This document shows positions 7,921-10,629 of a stretch of DNA of 10,629 bases, one piece after another. Numbering within the stretch: the first letter of the stretch is position 1; each line of letters starts with the position of its first letter. A model generated the notes under the pieces. That model saw nothing but the letters and a program-made list of their open reading frames with translations, searched no databases and was not told the origin of the DNA. The position numbers and the translations under genes are program-made. Origin of the DNA: Caldifarciminota bacterium (GTDB lineage Bacteria; Hydrothermota; UBA3073; NMUJ01); the NCBI GenBank assembly GCA_021158725.1, contig JAGGUB010000061.1, positions 1 through 10,629 of the forward strand. Reading direction: 5' to 3'.

Positions 7921-7924
7921 GAGG
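7918..7924 (+). promoter_or_regulatory. Shine-Dalgarno of the ABC ATPase overlapping the upstream stop
   Basis: TAGGAGG contains the TAG stop of the barrel-like protein (7918-7920) and AGGAGG, 4 nt before the ATG at 7929. This is the same stop-in-Shine-Dalgarno arrangement and spacing as at 2099-2107, and shows that the two genes form a translationally coupled operon. Confidence 0.8.
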
Positions 7925-7928
7925 AAGA

Positions 7929-8837
7929 ATGATCGAAGTACGCAACTTAACCAAAGCATATGATGGCTTCATAGCGGTTAACAATATATCATTCAAATTA
8001 GAAAAAGGTGAAATCGTTGCATTCTTAGGGCCCAACGGTGCAGGTAAAACCACCACCCTACGTGTGCTTACAGGCTATTTCCCGCCAACAAGCGGATACT
8101 GTGAAATAGGTGGCTACAACATTCTGGAACATCCACTTGAAGTCAAGAAACTTATAGGGTATTTACCAGAAACCAACCCCCTCTATGAGGAGATGACACC
8201 TCGTGAATACCTATCATTTCTGGGTAATATTCATGGAATTAAGCGTCTCTCGCACCGCATAGATGAGGTATCGGAACAGTTAGGGATCCGCGACGTACTC
8301 GATCGTCCCATACGTGAGATATCGCGTGGTTACAAGCGGCGTGTGGGGTTGGCACAAGCTATACTGCACGATCCACCGATATTGATATTGGATGAACCCA
8401 CCGAAGGGCTTGACCCCATCCAAAGCATACAAGTACGTGAGCTCATAAAGGAGCTGGGCAAAGAGAAAACCATCCTGCTATCAACCCATATACTGCCAGA
8501 AGCTGAGACTATCGCAAAACGTATCATCATTATCCACAAAGGTGAGATAGTCGCTGACACACCACGTGATAAATTGCACGAAATTTCAGGCGGTGAGACT
8601 ATCATCTATGCGGAGATAGAGGGGCCCACAGATATTGATTGGTCTGGTATACCAGATATAATAGATGCTAAGATTGTGAAGTCCATTGAATCTCGCCATG
8701 TATGGGAGCTCAAAAGCCATACGGATATAAGGCCGCAGATTTTCAAACTCGTTAAAGATCGTGGTTGGACCCTATGGGGGTTGGAGAGCAAACATCTATC
8801 TCTCGAGGAGATATTTGCACAGCTCACACGTGAGTGA
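7929..8837 (+). CDS. GldA-like ABC transporter ATP-binding protein
   Basis: This 302-residue cytoplasmic nucleotide-binding subunit would power an ABC-2 type exporter. Visible motifs are Walker A GPNGAGKTT at 34-42, the Q-loop region IGYLPETNPLYEEMTPREYL at 76-95 in which Glu81 replaces the usual Gln, the signature ISRGYKRRVGLAQA at 131-144, Walker B ILILDEP at 151-157, D-loop GLDP and H-loop His187 (STH). The LPE.NPLY form and the RGY signature are typical of the GldA branch. Residues about 215-302 form the C-terminal extension common in this branch, ending LSLEEIFAQL. All ATPase motifs look intact. No permease gene is adjacent: upstream is a barrel-like protein and downstream the genes run the opposite way. 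The partner must therefore be encoded elsewhere. About half of its isoleucine codons are ATA (20 of 40). Its 3' end overlaps the convergent deacetylase gene by 14 nt. Confidence 0.93.
   Translation: MIEVRNLTKAYDGFIAVNNISFKLEKGEIVAFLGPNGAGKTTTLRVLTGYFPPTSGYCEIGGYNILEHPLEVKKLIGYLPETNPLYEEMTPREYLSFLGNIHGIKRLSHRIDEVSEQLGIRDVLDRPIREISRGYKRRVGLAQAILHDPPILILDEPTEGLDPIQSIQVRELIKELGKEKTILLSTHILPEAETIAKRIIIIHKGEIVADTPRDKLHEISGGETIIYAEIEGPTDIDWSGIPDIIDAKIVKSIESRHVWELKSHTDIRPQIFKLVKDRGWTLWGLESKHLSLEEIFAQLTRE
8823..8834. repeat. Small palindrome at the convergent gene overlap
   Basis: CTCAC-AC-GTGAG, with TGATCA directly after it at 8835-8840, lies where the ABC and deacetylase genes overlap tail-to-tail. 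The stem is only 4-5 bp and no U-tract follows on either strand, so a true intrinsic terminator is not supported. No other terminator was seen for either convergent operon. Confidence 0.2.
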
Positions 8838-9573
8838 TCAACTGCTTCCAAATAAATGTGAGTGCCCCAAATCGATTTATTACACGTGATTTAATCTGTT
8901 CCACCTTAAACAGTGGTGAGTTGGGATAAATTTTGTTTTTAAACCACCATAGTGTATCTATAACATAAACCGCTAACCTGCCATAGCTCCAACGTGACCT
9001 CGAGAACGGATTAAGTGAAAACGCACATTTATAGCCAGCAGCTGCAACTATATCTTCAAGCTCCTTATTGTATAGACCAAACGGATACGAGAAGTAATCG
9101 ACCGCTTCACCCAACTTATCTTCGAGCAATCTCTTCGAATCCATTATCTCACGGATTGCTGTGGCACGTGCCACTTTACGTAAATCCGGGTGTGTCAACG
9201 AATGTGAGCCAAACTTTATGCCATAACGTTGCATTTCACGTATCTGGTGCCAATTAAGATGCTTGTAACGTCTGAACCCTATATTTGCATCCCATATATT
9301 CTCCTTACCGATATAGTTGACCACAAGAAACACCAATGCACTAAAATTCAGCTGTTCCAATAACGGGAACGCCACTTTGTATATATCAGCGTATCCATCA
9401 TCAAACGTTATGAGTATACCAGTACGATTTGGATCCACATCAAACTCGTCAGGCTTCACAATCTTTATATTTTTTGACTTTATGTATTGCAGCTGCTTTC
9501 TGAACTCATTGGGTAACACCCAAGTACCACCCCATTCCCATCTTGTAAGCTTATGGTAAGCGAGCACTACCAT
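8824..9573 (-). CDS. Polysaccharide deacetylase family protein (NodB-like)
   Basis: This is a 249-residue carbohydrate esterase family 4 type enzyme that would remove N- or O-acetyl groups from a glycan. TFDDGY at 56-61 supplies the catalytic Asp and metal-binding Asp, SHSLTHP at 123-129 supplies the metal-binding His pair (HxxxH), and YPFG at 163-166 is the next conserved motif. The C-terminal His motif of classic NodB enzymes is not evident, as in short members found in glycan clusters. There is no signal peptide or membrane segment. The ATG at 9573 shares one base with the TGA of the glycosyltransferase upstream (TGATG), so the two are coupled; GTG at 9576 is an alternative start that adds one residue. 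With that neighbour it probably modifies an envelope or exopolysaccharide. The 3' end overlaps the convergent ABC gene. The function class is firm, the substrate unknown. Confidence 0.9.
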   Translation of the reverse strand: MVVLAYHKLTRWEWGGTWVLPNEFRKQLQYIKSKNIKIVKPDEFDVDPNRTGILITFDDGYADIYKVAFPLLEQLNFSALVFLVVNYIGKENIWDANIGFRRYKHLNWHQIREMQRYGIKFGSHSLTHPDLRKVARATAIREIMDSKRLLEDKLGEAVDYFSYPFGLYNKELEDIVAAAGYKCAFSLNPFSRSRWSYGRLAVYVIDTLWWFKNKIYPNSPLFKVEQIKSRVINRFGALTFIWKQLITHV

Positions 9574-10629
9574 CACACCAACTCGTAATAAACTTTCTCC
9601 ACAGTATCGGCTATTTTATTCCAAGCAAACTGTAACGCCTTGCGACGTCCATTACTACCAAGTATATGCCTTAACTGCGTATCCTGGAGCAACATGATGA
9701 TCTTCTCAGCTAATGCGTTCACATCACCCGGTGGTACAAGCAAACCGGTTTTACCATCGTCAACAAGCTGCTTGTAGCCAGATATCGAAGATGCCACCAC
9801 TGGTATGCCGGTTGACATGGCTTCCAACAACGTGATACCGAACGAATGTCCACCGGGTGAAGGTGCCACAAACAAATCAGCTGTCCTGTAGTAACATGGC
9901 AATAGACCCGATTCAGGTGGTATACGGCCACACCATATTATGTTTTGAGATACATGGGAAGGTACCATCCTTTGATATTTATATCGGTAAGGGCCTTCAC
10001 CCACAACAACCAACACCGCTTCAGGTACAGCACGCACCACGTGTGTCATAGCTTTTAACAAATACGGTAAGCCTGACCGTGGTTCCAATCTACCAACAAA
10101 CAGCAACCTGTATTTGTGTTTAAGTAATGCATCTACCTTTTTGCCGGTAGGTTGAAATTTATCAACATCGACCCCATTAGGTATAACCCTATACTCACCA
10201 GGGAAGTACTGTCTATGTGAATTAACTGCCACCTCCGAAACCGCAATCACTGCATCGAGCTCATTAAAGTATGGCTCAAGTATAGGTCGCATAATTCCAT
10301 ACCATAAGCTTCTATCGAACCCCGCATGAAACGTCAACACCTTACGTGCATCGGAATACCTTATCGTAAGTAGTGGTAAAAACGGTACCAACCCCTCATG
10401 GATATGTACGATGTCGAATTTACCTTCCTTCAACACCTTTTTGAGCTCACCGTGTAACTTTCCACCTGTTGTGAATCTTGAAAACGATAAATTCAATGGT
10501 ATCGGAAACAGCATAGCTTTACCTACCCTTATCACATCATACTCATTGGGTGCAGTACCCTCCATCTTACCTGTGATTATTTTCACGAAGTGTCCCCTGC
10601 GTTTGAACTCCTTCCATAGGTTATAAATA
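9573..10629 (-). CDS. GT4 family glycosyltransferase, N-terminus off window
   Basis: This is a GT-B fold retaining glycosyltransferase, 351 residues visible. GTG at 10586 is not the real start: the frame stays open to the edge and encodes IYNLWKEFKRRGHF before it, which is the usual first helix and RGH turn of GT4 enzymes leading to the strand VKIITG. Perhaps 10-25 residues are missing. Visible numbering: acceptor domain to about 170 with FDIVHIHEG at 71-79, FHAGFDRS at 100-107 and IPNGVDVDKF at 149-158. The donor domain has FVGRLEPRSG at 177-186, VVVGEGP at 207-213 and GGHSFGITLLEAMSTGIPV at 259-277. Overall style is like PimA-type mannosyltransferases. Two normally conserved positions differ: Ser185 stands where Lys usually follows GRLEPR, and His261 stands at the first Glu of the E-x7-E motif (Glu269 is kept). 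It is coupled to the deacetylase downstream, suggesting glycan assembly at the membrane. Donor and acceptor are unknown. Confidence 0.92.
   Translation of the reverse strand, partial: IYNLWKEFKRRGHFVKIITGKMEGTAPNEYDVIRVGKAMLFPIPLNLSFSRFTTGGKLHGELKKVLKEGKFDIVHIHEGLVPFLPLLTIRYSDARKVLTFHAGFDRSLWYGIMRPILEPYFNELDAVIAVSEVAVNSHRQYFPGEYRVIPNGVDVDKFQPTGKKVDALLKHKYRLLFVGRLEPRSGLPYLLKAMTHVVRAVPEAVLVVVGEGPYRYKYQRMVPSHVSQNIIWCGRIPPESGLLPCYYRTADLFVAPSPGGHSFGITLLEAMSTGIPVVASSISGYKQLVDDGKTGLLVPPGDVNALAEKIIMLLQDTQLRHILGSNGRRKALQFAWNKIADTVEKVYYELV

Noticed and set aside
9134..9142. TTCGAATCC resembling a tRNA T-loop
   Set aside because: It lies inside the deacetylase coding sequence and has no cloverleaf arms around it.
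9576..9576. GTG at 9576 as the deacetylase start
   Set aside because: ATG at 9573 is one codon later, forms the common TGATG coupling with the upstream stop and is better spaced from the weak GAG ribosome site; the difference is a single residue, so this stays open.

Overview
The window comes from a Gram-negative-type bacterium: it holds a TonB-receptor-like outer-membrane barrel, an exported protein with a C-terminal sorting-type domain, and a second likely outer-membrane protein. This combination (carboxypeptidase-regulatory-like domains in front of or behind barrels, an exported protein ending in a FlgD/type-IX-sorting-like segment, a GldA-like ATPase, heavy AUA use) fits uncultured lineages such as WOR-3/Stahlbacteria, KSB1, Hydrothermae or Marinimicrobia better than a well-studied phylum. 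That placement is inference from protein style, not from a marker gene.

Layout. Positions 1-2095 (minus) hold the first 698 residues of a large exported protein that runs off the left edge. Immediately upstream of it, 2105-4885 (minus), is a 926-residue TonB-receptor-like barrel; its stop codon lies inside the Shine-Dalgarno of the exported protein, so the two are an obligate operon pair. A spacer of 110 nt with a good sigma-70-type promoter separates this pair from tilS (4996-6357, minus). A compact 81-nt divergent region (6358-6438) then serves tilS leftward and, rightward, a two-gene operon: a barrel-like protein with C-terminal Ig/PEGA-like domains (6439-7920) and a GldA-like ABC ATPase (7929-8837). 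The ATPase ends tail-to-tail, with a 14-nt overlap, against a leftward pair: a polysaccharide deacetylase (8824-9573) and a GT4 glycosyltransferase (9573-10629) whose N-terminus lies off the right edge.

How the genes fit together. Apart from tilS, everything visible concerns the cell envelope: an outer-membrane receptor and its probable surface or secreted partner, a second envelope protein with an ATPase that has no permease beside it, and a glycan-modifying pair. TilS makes the tRNA that reads AUA, which is half of the isoleucine codons in the ABC gene of this window. Coding density is very high and no stretch over 300 bases lacks a gene. No RNA genes, CRISPR arrays, insertion sequences or attachment sites were seen.

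The points most worth a second look are the coupled receptor/exported-protein pair, the glycosyltransferase that lacks two residues normally conserved in GT4 enzymes, the barrel plus ATPase operon without permease, and the divergent promoters that appear to give leaderless mRNAs.
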